From an uncultured Clostridia bacterium (GTDB lineage Bacteria > Bacillota > Clostridia > Christensenellales > CAG-138): a DNA stretch of 64,000 bases. A program made the position numbers and the translations under genes. Positions 24,537 through 33,231 of the stretch are shown here, piece after piece. The notes below the pieces were generated by a model. That model saw only the letters and a program-made list of their open reading frames with translations, had not been told where the DNA came from and ran no database searches. Location of the stretch: NCBI GenBank assembly GCA_934633985.1, contig CAKTYU010000008.1, positions 38,069-102,068 of the forward strand. The letters run 5' to 3'. The stretch's first letter is position 1; the number at the start of each line of letters is the position of its first letter.

Positions 24537-25625
24537 ATGCTTTCCCTTTATGGATATACGCTCCTCCTGCTGCTTCTCAGCGCGGCGATATTCGCCTTTG
24601 CATACGGCGCGGGCGGCGCAAACGTATTAAAGGAGGAGGAGCTCCGCATGGCGGAGGAGGAAGCGGCGGCGATAGAGGCCGCCAAGCCTACCCCTACCCC
24701 ACGCGTAGTCTCCACCGCGACGGCTGGCAGGCTTATACCCTTCCTTGAAAACGGCCTGTGGGGCTACAGGAACGCATCGGGCGAGATAGTCATACTCCCC
24801 GCCTTTTCCGCCGCAAACGAGTTTGACGGCAGCGTGGCCTTCGCCGCAAGGGACGGTCTATACGGCCTGATAGACAGATCCGGCGCATGGATAGCCGAGC
24901 CGGTATGGTCGTCCGTATCCGACTTTTCCGATGGCATGGCGGCGGTCGAAAAGGACGGCAAGTGGGGGTATATCGACGCCTCCGGCAATGTAAAGATAGA
25001 CTATAATTACAGGGAGGCCGGCCCCTTCGGCTGCGGGCGGGCCGCCGTCCGCACGGCCTCCAGCTTCGGCTACATCGACGTTATGGGCAACATCGCCATA
25101 TCCGAAAAATGGACCTCTGCCAATGTGTTTTCAAACGACCTCGCCTTCGTCTCCCTGTCCTCCAAGAGCTACATAATCGACAAGGTGGGCAAGGCGCTCA
25201 TAACCCTCAACGCCGGCTCGACGGGCGAGGGCTATAAAGAGGACTTTGCCCTGATAACCGACAGCGGCGGCTGCTATTACATGAACAAATACGGCAAGAG
25301 CGCCTTCAAAAAGACCTACTCTGCCGCAAAGCCCTTTTCCGGCGGGTATGCGGCCGTGCGTATAGACGGGCAGTGGGGCTTTATAAATACCGGCGGCGCC
25401 ACGCTGATAGCCCCGCAATATGCGGACGCCCGCTCGTTCTCCGGCGGCTACGCAGCGGTGAAGAACGGCGATGGGCTATGGGGCTATATAGACCCATACG
25501 GCGAGCTTAAGATAGACTACCGCTACTCCGAGGCAGGCGACTTCAAGGAGGGGGTGGCGGTATGCGTAAAGGACGGAAGCCGGTACATAGTGGACAAGGG
25601 CGGCAGCGAGGCGCTGCTGTATTGA
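24537..25625 (+). CDS. Membrane-anchored WG-repeat protein
   Basis: A 362-residue protein with an N-terminal membrane anchor (YTLLLLLLSAAIFAFAYG) and an extracytoplasmic stretch of WG/KWG beta-repeats. Recognisable units include LWGYRNASGEIVI, LYGLIDRSGAWI, KWGYIDASGNVKI, QWGFINTGGATLI and LWGYIDPYGELKI. Such proteins are thought to be binding or scaffold surfaces; the ligand is unknown. ATG 24537 follows GGGGAAAG; further upstream in-frame starts overlap the LysR gene end and lack a better site. Confidence 0.85.
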   Translation: MLSLYGYTLLLLLLSAAIFAFAYGAGGANVLKEEELRMAEEEAAAIEAAKPTPTPRVVSTATAGRLIPFLENGLWGYRNASGEIVILPAFSAANEFDGSVAFAARDGLYGLIDRSGAWIAEPVWSSVSDFSDGMAAVEKDGKWGYIDASGNVKIDYNYREAGPFGCGRAAVRTASSFGYIDVMGNIAISEKWTSANVFSNDLAFVSLSSKSYIIDKVGKALITLNAGSTGEGYKEDFALITDSGGCYYMNKYGKSAFKKTYSAAKPFSGGYAAVRIDGQWGFINTGGATLIAPQYADARSFSGGYAAVKNGDGLWGYIDPYGELKIDYRYSEAGDFKEGVAVCVKDGSRYIVDKGGSEALLY

Positions 25626-25650
25626 AAAAGCGGCGAAGGCCGCTTTTTTA
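25625..25650 (+). terminator. Terminator of the WG-repeat gene
   Basis: AAAAAGCGGC-GAAG-GCCGCTTTTTT, immediately after the stop codon. Confidence 0.9.
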
Positions 25651-25715
25651 ATGAGCCTGCGATTATGTGCTAAGGCGGAAATGCTCGGTAAGCCTTCTCG
25701 ACCCTTTCATCATTT

Positions 25716-26207
25716 TTATATGTTCCAGAACCAGTTTTGCGAGGCTGCTGGAAAGCATTGTCTCAAAACCTCCTTCAACCGTTCCCTGCTTTTGTGCGAT
25801 ATAGAATAATAATGCTCGCGTTGAAACGTATTGATCCTATCGTATATGCTATCCTTTATTTCGTAAGGCACATAAATAGTTGAGCAGCCGTCTAAAGCCG
25901 GGAAAAGCATAATGTATCGTTCTTCACCCTCGAAAATAAATCGTAAATCTCCAAATCCACAATCGCCTGATTCTATGCTCGTTTCTTTGGTCATAAGATC
26001 AATTAGTTCCGCTGCCTGAGGTCCGTCTTGAACTTCACATTCAAGCCAGCCTGCTTGGTTTGCATCCGGGTTATCCGGTTCGTATAATAAGATAGTTATT
26101 CTTTGCGCGAAGCTCAAATCCGGCGGTATCTCCTCATGTGATAATATGCAGCCCGAAAGGAACAGCAGCATAAACACAATCACGAAAAATAGCCGTCTTT
26201 TCATCAT
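25716..26207 (-). CDS. Lipoprotein of unknown function
   Basis: A 163-residue exported lipoprotein: Lys/Arg-rich start (MKRRLFFVIVFMLLFL) and lipobox LSGC. The mature part contains ITILLYEPDNPDANQAG and CGFGDLRFIFEGEERYI, and no family is recognised. The DNA is more AT-rich and uses ATT codons, unlike most neighbours, which hints at separate origin. ATG 26207 is chosen; a TTG three codons upstream is possible. Confidence 0.75.
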   Translation of the reverse strand: MMKRRLFFVIVFMLLFLSGCILSHEEIPPDLSFAQRITILLYEPDNPDANQAGWLECEVQDGPQAAELIDLMTKETSIESGDCGFGDLRFIFEGEERYIMLFPALDGCSTIYVPYEIKDSIYDRINTFQREHYYSISHKSRERLKEVLRQCFPAASQNWFWNI

Positions 26208-26241
26208 CTTATCCAACCAGCCTTTCTGCTTTCCTCCGCCT

Positions 26242-26808
26242 TTAATTTTGGTTTGCCTCGTATGCTTCCTCCGAGGTCATGCCGCCGTATACGCCCAGCA
26301 GCCAGTCCTCATCCCCGACCTGCACGTCTATCTCCTCATCGCCTATATCCTTTACCCTGAGCTTCACCACAGCGGTCATTTCCTCCAGCCTGCCCGTAGC
26401 TTCGCTCTCGTATGCGGGCCAGTATACCTGCAGGCCGATCTCCCCGTCCGTATCGTATGCGATGGGCGTAAGGGCTTTTTCCACATATCCGGCCCCCCGG
26501 CCCACGGTATCCCACTTGCCGTATTCAAATTGCAGCAGGCCCTTTTTGCTCACGGTAAACGCGGCATAGCGCTGGTCACCGCCGTTCCAGTAGCCGTATA
26601 TCCTTTCCCACAAGCCCCTTACCTCGTCCGCCTGGGCGGGGTTTTTATGCGGCTTCGCAGCACTCGGCGTTTCCACGGCGGCTTCGTGCTGCGCCTCATG
26701 CGCCGTCACCGTTATGTCTATCGCCTCATCCTCCCGCGCCCCGCAGCCCGCGCAAAGGAGCAGCGCAAAAACAGCCATTATAATGATGATCCCCGTACCT
26801 CTCTTCAT
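26242..26808 (-). CDS. Lipoprotein of unknown function
   Basis: A 188-residue exported lipoprotein with signal GIIIIMAVFALLLCAGC (lipobox LCAGC). It has an Ala/Thr/Glu-rich linker to residue 60 and a mature domain with LWERIYGYWNGGDQRYAAF and DWLLGVYGGMTSEEAYEAN. The latter half resembles small lipoproteins that report protein amounts or wall state in gut Clostridia, but no function is known. It lies 34 bp upstream of the other lipoprotein gene on the same strand. Confidence 0.8.
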   Translation of the reverse strand: MKRGTGIIIIMAVFALLLCAGCGAREDEAIDITVTAHEAQHEAAVETPSAAKPHKNPAQADEVRGLWERIYGYWNGGDQRYAAFTVSKKGLLQFEYGKWDTVGRGAGYVEKALTPIAYDTDGEIGLQVYWPAYESEATGRLEEMTAVVKLRVKDIGDEEIDVQVGDEDWLLGVYGGMTSEEAYEANQN

Positions 26809-26922
26809 CGTATCCTCCGATCAAAGCTATATCTCAACTAAAGCATACCCTATTCTGTGCAGCTTTGGAATACCCGCAGGGGTTTTTCGGCAAAATATTT
26901 GTTTTGCGCGTGCAAAATACCC

Positions 26923-26951
26923 TTGCCAAACACCTTGCCTTGTGTTAGAAT
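26923..26951 (+). promoter_or_regulatory. Promoter of rpmB
   Basis: TTGCCA (26923-26928) and TAGAAT (26946-26951) with 17-bp spacing, about 55 bp before the L28 start codon. Confidence 0.65.
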
Positions 26952-27005
26952 AGCAATGTTTGATTTTAGCGTATATGCTTACTGTCGGTAAGGAGGTGTA
27001 AATAC

Positions 27006-27197
27006 ATGAGTAAGTTCTGTGAAGTTTGCAACAAGGGTGTTATGTCCGGCAATCGCGTAAGCCATTCCAACAGAAAGACCCCCCATGCCTGGGCCCCCAA
27101 CATTCAGCGCGTCAGCGTGGTAGTTGATGGTACCGTCACCAAGATGAACGTTTGCACTCGCTGCCTTCGTTCCGGCAAGGTTCAGCGCAGCGTCTGA
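27006..27197 (+). CDS. rpmB: 50S ribosomal protein L28 (zinc-type)
   Basis: A 63-residue ribosomal protein. It keeps two CxxC pairs (FCEVCNKG and VCTRCLRSG) for a zinc ribbon, and SHSNRKTPHAWAPNIQ, the L28 signature. AAGGAGG precedes ATG 27006. Monocistronic with its own promoter and terminator. Codons are more optimal than in the surroundings, as expected for a ribosomal gene. Confidence 0.98.
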   Translation: MSKFCEVCNKGVMSGNRVSHSNRKTPHAWAPNIQRVSVVVDGTVTKMNVCTRCLRSGKVQRSV

Positions 27198-27218
27198 TCT
27201 TCAGCCAACGCACATATA

Positions 27219-27248
27219 ACAGGCCGACTTACATCGGCCTGTTTTTTT
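27219..27248 (+). terminator. Terminator of rpmB
   Basis: ACAGGCCGA-CTTACA-TCGGCCTGT followed by TTTTTT, 21 bp after the stop. Confidence 0.93.
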
Positions 27249-27254
27249 GTTATG

Positions 27255-27446
27255 CTATAAGAATACGCCTATGACGAACAGCCTGAACAGGAGCGTTATC
27301 ATACCCGCCCAAAATAGGCATCTGAAAAAGCTCACCTCGAGGCAGAGCAGCAGTATCAGCGTTATCAGAAATACCAAGCCGCATCTCAAAGTCCGCCGCT
27401 TGCAGCATCTCCTTCTTATATATACTACGGACGGCCTTCTTTGCAT
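27255..27446 (-). CDS. Small Arg/Cys-rich membrane protein, unknown
   Basis: A 63-residue protein with a very basic N-terminus (YIRRRCCKRRTLRCG) and about 40 strongly hydrophobic residues that form one or two membrane helices (LVFLITLILLLCLEVSFF, WAGMITLLFRLFVIGVFL). GGGAGG lies 7 nt before ATG 27446, which supports expression. No family is recognised. It is divergent from the ABC transporter genes. Confidence 0.5.
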   Translation of the reverse strand: MQRRPSVVYIRRRCCKRRTLRCGLVFLITLILLLCLEVSFFRCLFWAGMITLLFRLFVIGVFL

Positions 27447-27557
27447 GTCATCGCCTCCCTATTACATATTACGTGCATAGTATATTTTTGTTACACCGCG
27501 CACAGGCGGCGCTTACAGGGAATACATTGGTATATAAACACTGAACGGAGGCTTTGT

Positions 27558-28310
27558 ATGGCTGAAATATTGCTTGAAGCGGATCACGTGGGCCTTTCAT
27601 ACCACGAGCTGGACGGCGAGACGCCGGCAGTCGAGGATATATCCTTCGCAGTTGAAAGGGGCGAGTTTCTCTCCATTGTCGGCCCGTCCGGCTGCGGTAA
27701 AACCAGCATACTTTCCATGGTAGACGGGCTCATACAGCCCAGCCGCGGCAAAATAACCTTTTACGGCAAGTCCAGGCCCGGATATATGCTGCAAAGGGAT
27801 CACCTGCTGGACTGGCGCACGGTAGAGGGCAACGTGCTGTTAGGCCTTCAGGTAAAAGGTATTTTGAATGAAGAAACGCGGGCATTTACCAACAGTCTGC
27901 TGAAGACCTACGGCCTCTCGGACTTTGCTAAGAGCTATCCCCGGCAGCTTTCCGGCGGTATGCGGCAGAAGGTCGCGCTGATACGCACACTGGCCTGCTC
28001 CCCGGAGCTGCTGCTGCTCGACGAGCCCTTCTCCGCGCTGGATTATCAGACGCGCCTTACCGTTTCAGACGAGATATACGGCATAATCCGCAAGGAGGGC
28101 AAGACGGCGATACTCGTCACCCACGACATAGCGGAGGCCATATCCATGAGCGACAGGATACTTGTGTTTTCCTCCCGCCCTGCCAGACTCAGGGCGGTTC
28201 ACAGGATAGAACTCACGGTTGGCGATACGCCTCTTTCCCGGCGCAACAGCCCCGAATTCAAGGATTACTTCGATATGATATGGAAGGAGATAGACCATGA
28301 CGAGCAATAA
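27558..28310 (+). CDS. ABC transporter ATP-binding protein, nitrate/sulfonate/taurine type
   Basis: A 250-residue ATPase with Walker A GPSGCGKTS, the signature LSGGMRQKVALIR, Walker B LLLLDEPFSALD and the H-loop VTHDIAEA. The family (TauB/SsuB/ThiZ) drives uptake of sulfonates, nitrate or thiamine precursors. GGAGG precedes ATG 27558. It overlaps the permease gene by 14 bp. No substrate-binding protein gene is adjacent, so the substrate cannot be assigned. Confidence 0.94.
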   Translation: MAEILLEADHVGLSYHELDGETPAVEDISFAVERGEFLSIVGPSGCGKTSILSMVDGLIQPSRGKITFYGKSRPGYMLQRDHLLDWRTVEGNVLLGLQVKGILNEETRAFTNSLLKTYGLSDFAKSYPRQLSGGMRQKVALIRTLACSPELLLLDEPFSALDYQTRLTVSDEIYGIIRKEGKTAILVTHDIAEAISMSDRILVFSSRPARLRAVHRIELTVGDTPLSRRNSPEFKDYFDMIWKEIDHDEQ

Positions 28311-29124
28311 GCGGGACGCTGCGGCGGCTTCCCCCGAGCATGAACGCTTCCTGTCCTCCGTAAAAAGGGCCGACAGGCGCGTGACCTTTTTTAGATACTT
28401 CATACTCATAGCGGCGCTTGCGCTGTGGGAGCTTTCGGCACGTATGGGCTGGATAGACGCCTTCATAATGAGCTCGCCTTCGCAGGTGATAAGCACCATA
28501 GCCCGGCTTTACAGCGGCGGCGAGCTCTTTTGCCATATAGGTATAACCCTCTATGAAACCGTGGTGGGCTTCATACTGGGCACGGTATTGGGCACGCTCA
28601 TCGCCATACTCCTATGGTGGAGCAAAAGCCTCTCCAGAATACTTGATCCATACCTCGTGGTGCTCAACGCGCTGCCAAAGATAGCCTTGGGTCCCATACT
28701 CATAGTATGGTTCGGCGCGGGGGTGAAGAGCATAATCATTATGGCTCTTCTCGTATCCTTAGTGGTGACGGTGATGACGGTGCTGGCGGGCTTTAATGAG
28801 ATAACCGGCGAAAAGCAGCTTCTGATGAGGACACTGGGCTCCACCAAGCTGCAAATACTCACCATGGTGGTGCTTCCCGCCTCCGTGCCGACCATAATGA
28901 GCGCGCTTAAGATAAGCGTGGGCATGAGCTGGGTCGGCGTCATAGTCGGGGAATATCTGGTTTCACGGGCAGGACTGGGATATTTGATAGTATACGGCAG
29001 CCAGGTGTTCAAGCTGGACCTGGTAATGGCCAGCATAGTCATACTCTGCGCCCTCGCCGCCGCCATGTATTACGCTGTGGCCTTCTTGGAAAAGCGGCTC
29101 ATACGCTGGCGCGGCCATGGGTAA
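28297..29124 (+). CDS. ABC transporter permease, TauC/SsuC type
   Basis: A 275-residue inner-membrane permease with six predicted helices and the EAA-like loop region around LGSTKLQILTMVVLPASVPTIM. The N-terminal cytoplasmic tail of about 30 residues is charged. It overlaps the ATPase gene by 14 bp and is followed, after a new promoter, by an FAD oxidoreductase gene. The usual periplasmic-type binding protein gene is absent on both sides. Confidence 0.93.
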   Translation: MTSNKRDAAAASPEHERFLSSVKRADRRVTFFRYFILIAALALWELSARMGWIDAFIMSSPSQVISTIARLYSGGELFCHIGITLYETVVGFILGTVLGTLIAILLWWSKSLSRILDPYLVVLNALPKIALGPILIVWFGAGVKSIIIMALLVSLVVTVMTVLAGFNEITGEKQLLMRTLGSTKLQILTMVVLPASVPTIMSALKISVGMSWVGVIVGEYLVSRAGLGYLIVYGSQVFKLDLVMASIVILCALAAAMYYAVAFLEKRLIRWRGHG

Positions 29125-29126
29125 GG

Positions 29127-29155
29127 TTGTGCAAAAGCAGGATTTATTATATAAT
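29127..29155 (+). promoter_or_regulatory. Promoter of the FAD oxidoreductase gene
   Basis: TTGTGC (29127-29132) and TATAAT (29150-29155) with a 17-bp spacer. The -10 overlaps an in-frame ATG at 29154, which argues that translation starts downstream at TTG 29187. Confidence 0.7.
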
Positions 29156-29186
29156 GCTCCGGAAGAATATAAGCTTGGAGCATTTT

Positions 29187-30254
29187 TTGATCTTGCAAAG
29201 CGGATTTGATTATCAGATAGCCATAATAGGCGGCGGGCCCGCGGGAGCTACCCTCGGGCGGCTGCTGCCAAAGGGTATGAGTGCAATACTCATAGACAAA
29301 AAGAGGGCCGGAGGCGGCTTTGAAAAGCCCTGCGGCGGCCTGCTGGCGCCGGACGCGCAGAAGGCCCTCTCAAAATACGAAATAACGCTGCCCAAGAGCA
29401 TACTGGTGGATCCTCAGATATTTTCCGTAAAGACCATCGACCTCGCCTCCGGCCTCGTCAGGCACTACCAGCGCTGCTACATAAACCTCGACAGGCACAA
29501 GCTCGACATGTGGCTGCTCGGCATGATAAGGCCATCTGTACGGCGCGTCACCGGCGTTTGTGACGGGGTAAAGCGAATTGACGGCGGCTTTGAGGTAAGC
29601 TGGCACGACGGAGACCATAAGCATAGCTTTACCTGCAAATACGTCGTGGGCGCGGACGGTGCAAGCTCCATAGTGCGAAGCTCGCTCTTTAAAGCAAAGC
29701 GGCTCCGCCGCTACACCGCCATACAGCAGTGGTTCCCCGAGGAAAACAGCAGGCCCTTTTACTCCTGCATATTCGACCCGGAGACGACGGACTGCTGCTC
29801 GTGGTCTATCTCAAAGGACGAGCATTTCATATTCGGCGGTGCGTTCCCCCAGGATAACTGCCGGGAAAGATTTGAGCGGCAGAAGGAAAAGCTCCGCGCC
29901 CTCGGCATAAGGCTTTCGGAGCCCGTAAAAACAGAGGCCTGCGTGGTGCTGCGCCCACGCTCCTTCTTTGACTTTTGCACGGGCAAGGACGGCGCGTTCC
30001 TCATAGGCGAGGCGGCGGGCCTCATAAGCCCCAGTTCCCTCGAGGGCATAAGCTATGCCATGGAAAGCGCGGATATGCTGTCACGTGCCCTGTCAAAGGA
30101 GGACCCCGTGTCAGCCTACCGCCGTATGACGCTGAAAATCCGGCTGAAATTGGCTCTAAAGGTACTTAAGTGCCCATTTATGTACCATCCGCTTTTGCGT
30201 AAGCTGGTAATGCTCTCCGGCTTGCAGAGCATAGAGCTCAGGCAGGAGGATTAG
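29187..30254 (+). CDS. FAD-dependent oxidoreductase, geranylgeranyl-reductase-like
   Basis: A 355-residue flavoprotein. It starts with the dinucleotide-binding motif FDYQIAIIGGGPAGATLG, followed by the KPCGGLLAPDA motif of geranylgeranyl-reductase/FixC-like enzymes, VVGADGASSIVR, and the second FAD motif AFLIGEAAGLISPSSLEGI. It is cytosolic and may be membrane-associated; it probably reduces an isoprenoid or related hydrophobic substrate, which is uncertain. The start chosen is TTG 29187, spaced 6 nt from TTGGAG, because the upstream ATG lies inside the promoter. Confidence 0.87.
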   Translation: MILQSGFDYQIAIIGGGPAGATLGRLLPKGMSAILIDKKRAGGGFEKPCGGLLAPDAQKALSKYEITLPKSILVDPQIFSVKTIDLASGLVRHYQRCYINLDRHKLDMWLLGMIRPSVRRVTGVCDGVKRIDGGFEVSWHDGDHKHSFTCKYVVGADGASSIVRSSLFKAKRLRRYTAIQQWFPEENSRPFYSCIFDPETTDCCSWSISKDEHFIFGGAFPQDNCRERFERQKEKLRALGIRLSEPVKTEACVVLRPRSFFDFCTGKDGAFLIGEAAGLISPSSLEGISYAMESADMLSRALSKEDPVSAYRRMTLKIRLKLALKVLKCPFMYHPLLRKLVMLSGLQSIELRQED

Positions 30255-30263
30255 CAAGCCCCC

Positions 30264-30294
30264 TCCCCGTATTTCCGGGGAAATTTTTATTTTG
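30264..30294 (+). terminator. Terminator of the FAD oxidoreductase gene
   Basis: TCCCCG-TATTTC-CGGGGA hairpin followed by AATTTTTATTTT. Confidence 0.8.
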
Positions 30295-30329
30295 CGCGCA
30301 ACCGATCCGCCCTTGCCCCGGTCATTATA

Positions 30330-30343
30330 GTTGTCCGGACAAC
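30330..30343. promoter_or_regulatory. Perfect 14-bp palindrome before the ECF sigma gene
   Basis: GTTGTCCGGACAAC, exact palindrome, 27 bp upstream of the sigma-factor ATG and overlapping the likely promoter zone. It could be an operator. The binding protein is unknown. Confidence 0.55.
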
Positions 30344-30370
30344 AGTCCTTTGAATTAAGGAGATGAAGAG

Positions 30371-30892
30371 ATGCAATCTGAAACGGAATATTTCCGCAGG
30401 GTATACGAGGCTACCTACGAAGACATGCTGAGATACGCCGTTATAAAGACCCGGCGCCCGGCTGACATTGAGGATATACTGCAAAACGCCTATTCAAAGT
30501 TCTTCAGCCGCATAACCCGCCGGGGCCACGGCGATATCGAGGATCCCCGGGCGTACCTTATGAGCATACTGCAAAAGGAGCTTTCAGCCTTTTACCGCTT
30601 TAAAATGATCAGGGCGGAAAGGGAGCGGCACATTACAGACGGTATGGCGGAGCTTTCTTTAGAAGATATGGAGGATTCCGCCATAAACGCCGATATGCTC
30701 GACAGGGTTTGGAAGGAGATAGCCTCCGCCCCGGCAAAAAGCTATAAGGCCTTTGTGCTTTATTATTATCTGGATATGGCGGTTGCGGACATCGCCCGCG
30801 AGCTGAACCTCAGCGAATCCGCCGTAAAGAGCCGCATACACCGCCTTCGGGCATCCGTGCGGCAAAAACTCGCAAAGGAGTGGCAAGCATGA
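30371..30892 (+). CDS. ECF-type RNA polymerase sigma factor
   Basis: A 173-residue sigma-70 family protein with region 2 (DIEDILQNAYSKFFSRI) and region 4 (VADIARELNLSESAVKSRI), lacking region 3, as in ECF factors. AAGGAGATGAAG precedes ATG 30371. The stop overlaps the start of the next gene (ATGA), whose product is a single-pass membrane protein likely to act as its anti-sigma or sensor. A 14-bp palindrome lies just upstream. Confidence 0.9.
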   Translation: MQSETEYFRRVYEATYEDMLRYAVIKTRRPADIEDILQNAYSKFFSRITRRGHGDIEDPRAYLMSILQKELSAFYRFKMIRAERERHITDGMAELSLEDMEDSAINADMLDRVWKEIASAPAKSYKAFVLYYYLDMAVADIARELNLSESAVKSRIHRLRASVRQKLAKEWQA

Positions 30893-32280
30893 AAGAGAGA
30901 GAGATTTATTACAGCGCCATAGAGGCCAACATAGCAGACAAGAACCGCATATACCGAAAAGCCGTCAATTCCCGTCAGAGGCCGGGCCTTAAGCGCGGCC
31001 TCGCGGTAGCCGCCGCCTGCTTCGTAGTCATGGCGTCGGTGGTTGCCTGTGTGCCGGAGGCCCGGGCAATGGTGCTCAACTGGCTCAAGCCGGCGGTAAA
31101 TTCCCGCCAGTACATCGAAACACCCGCCGCGGAGCGCACCCCCGAAACAAACGCGCAAAAGGCCGTGGAAACGGCGATAGAAAGCGTACGGAACAAGGAT
31201 ATAAAGGTAACTGTAGTAGACGCCGCAGATGAACAGTGGAAAGCCTGGGCGGAAAGGCTCAGCGTAAGCTTCGACGAGATACTGTATGACGGAGAGGACG
31301 TGTACATTACAGGCAGGTTAAAGGGAAACGCAAGAGACCTGATAAAGCGTTCAAGCGAATACACCGTCACAGAAACCGGCGAATACACTTCATTTGCGCC
31401 TCCCGACGAGCTGGTGAAGCCATACGTCGGATACTCCGTCTCCGGCGGCGATATGCAATATCTGCTTATGAGCCCTCTCGTCGATGAGATCGACCCTGCG
31501 AACATAGGCAGGGCTTATGCATCCGACAGCATGGACATATCCGTGCGGCTGCCGGTGGGCGGCGGCTTGCAGGGGAACCAGCAGCTTACCCTATTCTTTT
31601 ATTTTACTGATATGAAAACGGTGCGCCGTATCGCCGCAAACGCCTCCGAGCATATAAGCGATGACGAATACCTGGCAAAAAGTGCCTGCCTTGCCTCTCT
31701 TCGCATGGAAGGCCTTACCTTTGACGCAACTGCGGGAACCGCCGCACAAGCTGCCATGCCCGTGCCCGAGCCGGCAACGCTGAAGGGCGATGTGCTGGTG
31801 TTCTCAGGGCCGGAAAGCATTTCAGGAGATCGCTGCATGGTCGGCAACGACGAGCTTTCCATAGACGGCGCTATATTCGAAATAACCAAAATGCAGCAAA
31901 AGCTCAACGGAACCGCCATTACCTTTGCGGTGACCCTGCCCGAGGACTGGACGGATAAGCAATGCGCCGCCGCCGCAAGGGCGATGGATCCGGTATTTAT
32001 AATTGACGGCGCAGATCAAGGCGAAGGTTATAGCAGTATCAGGTATCTTGATACGGACAGCGCGCACAAAATAAGCTTTACCGTTGAAATCGGCCTTGTG
32101 CCTGAGGACTGGTCAGGCATAGGCAGTATGCAGGCAGTGCTGCGGCTGTCCGAGCTTACAGAGTACAACGGCATAAAGCTGCCTGCCGGTAGCCGCGCCG
32201 AAGCCAGCTACGATAAAAATGGCTGGAAGGAGGGCTCGCGCAGGCACATACTGTACGGCTGCCCCATAACGATCAAATAA
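30889..32280 (+). CDS. Membrane protein partner of the ECF sigma factor (DUF4179-like)
   Basis: A 463-residue protein: a short cytosolic N-terminus of about 45 residues (KEREIYYSAIEANIADKNR), one transmembrane helix (GLAVAAACFVVMASVVACV), then a large extracytoplasmic region of beta-rich composition. The arrangement is that of DUF4179-type anti-sigma or regulatory partners. Start 30889 overlaps the sigma stop codon and has AAAGGAG. No classical zinc anti-sigma motif (HxxxCxxC) is seen in the N-terminus. The role is inferred from the gene pair. Confidence 0.78.
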   Translation: MKEREIYYSAIEANIADKNRIYRKAVNSRQRPGLKRGLAVAAACFVVMASVVACVPEARAMVLNWLKPAVNSRQYIETPAAERTPETNAQKAVETAIESVRNKDIKVTVVDAADEQWKAWAERLSVSFDEILYDGEDVYITGRLKGNARDLIKRSSEYTVTETGEYTSFAPPDELVKPYVGYSVSGGDMQYLLMSPLVDEIDPANIGRAYASDSMDISVRLPVGGGLQGNQQLTLFFYFTDMKTVRRIAANASEHISDDEYLAKSACLASLRMEGLTFDATAGTAAQAAMPVPEPATLKGDVLVFSGPESISGDRCMVGNDELSIDGAIFEITKMQQKLNGTAITFAVTLPEDWTDKQCAAAARAMDPVFIIDGADQGEGYSSIRYLDTDSAHKISFTVEIGLVPEDWSGIGSMQAVLRLSELTEYNGIKLPAGSRAEASYDKNGWKEGSRRHILYGCPITIK

Positions 32281-32309
32281 TATCCGTTCCGTAAAAAACG
32301 GCGCTTTAT

Positions 32310-32344
32310 CCCCCTTGCCCACTAATTGCGGCAGGGGGTTTTTC
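32310..32344 (+). terminator. Terminator of the sigma operon
   Basis: CCCCCTTGCC...GGCAGGGGG stem, with one bulged base, followed by TTTTTCG. Confidence 0.82.
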
Positions 32345-32490
32345 GCGTTTGGTGATATTATAAATTTAGATAACAAGCAGCCGATATCTATAATTGCTAT
32401 TTCCAATAACGAAACGGCAGCTATACAATAGACGATGGTGTGCATAAGTATGCACCACATTTGCAAACAAAGCAAAAACGGGAAGCAGCA

Positions 32491-33231
32491 ATGTCAGATA
32501 TCATACTATCCGTAAAGGATATAACAAAGCATTTCCGCCATATAAGGGCGCTGTACGGGGTATCCGCAGAGGTTCGCGAGGGCAGCATAACGGCTATAGT
32601 GGGCGACAACGGCTCGGGCAAATCCACGCTGATAAAAATACTCTCCGGGACCCTCCGACCGGACGGCGGCAGCATGACCGTATGCGGGGCGGAGCATCCC
32701 TTTCTTACGGTGCAGAGGGCGATGGAGCTTGGCATACGCACCGTATATCAGGATCTCTCGCTGGACAACTGCAAAAACAGCGTGGAAAACATATTCCTCG
32801 GGGACGAGCTCATGCACGGCCCGTTTTTAGACAGGAGAGCCATGCACCTTGAGGCGGAACGGCTGCTGAACGACATAAGGGTAAACGTGCCGGACTTATC
32901 CGAGCCGGTCAGGAACCTTTCCGGCGGTCAGCGGCAGGGCGTCGCCATAGCCCGCGCGCTCAGGAGGCCGGGCAGGCTGCTGCTGCTGGATGAGCCCACC
33001 GCCGCAATGGGCATACAGGAGAGCCACCGCACCATGGGGCTATTGAAGGAGCTCCGTGACCGCGGCATGACCCAGCTTATAATCAGCCACAACCTCCATC
33101 AGGTATTCGACCTGGCGGACTATATATACGTAATGCGCTCCGGCCGTATAATGGCGGGAGCGGCCACACAAAGCACCTCGCCGGACGAGCTAAGGAGCTT
33201 CATACTGCACCGGGAGGAGGAAGCGCTATGA
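32491..33231 (+). CDS. Ribose/fructose-type ABC transporter ATP-binding protein (single domain)
   Basis: A 246-residue ATPase with Walker A GDNGSGKST, signature LSGGQRQGVAIARAL, Walker B LLLLDEPTAAMG and H-loop IISHNLHQVF. It has only one nucleotide-binding domain, like FrcA, unlike the tandem RbsA. It is the first gene of a four-gene run (ATPase, permease, binding protein, PsuG-like glycosidase) and overlaps the permease by 4 bp. The ribosome site is weak (GGGAAG). Confidence 0.93.
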   Translation: MSDIILSVKDITKHFRHIRALYGVSAEVREGSITAIVGDNGSGKSTLIKILSGTLRPDGGSMTVCGAEHPFLTVQRAMELGIRTVYQDLSLDNCKNSVENIFLGDELMHGPFLDRRAMHLEAERLLNDIRVNVPDLSEPVRNLSGGQRQGVAIARALRRPGRLLLLDEPTAAMGIQESHRTMGLLKELRDRGMTQLIISHNLHQVFDLADYIYVMRSGRIMAGAATQSTSPDELRSFILHREEEAL

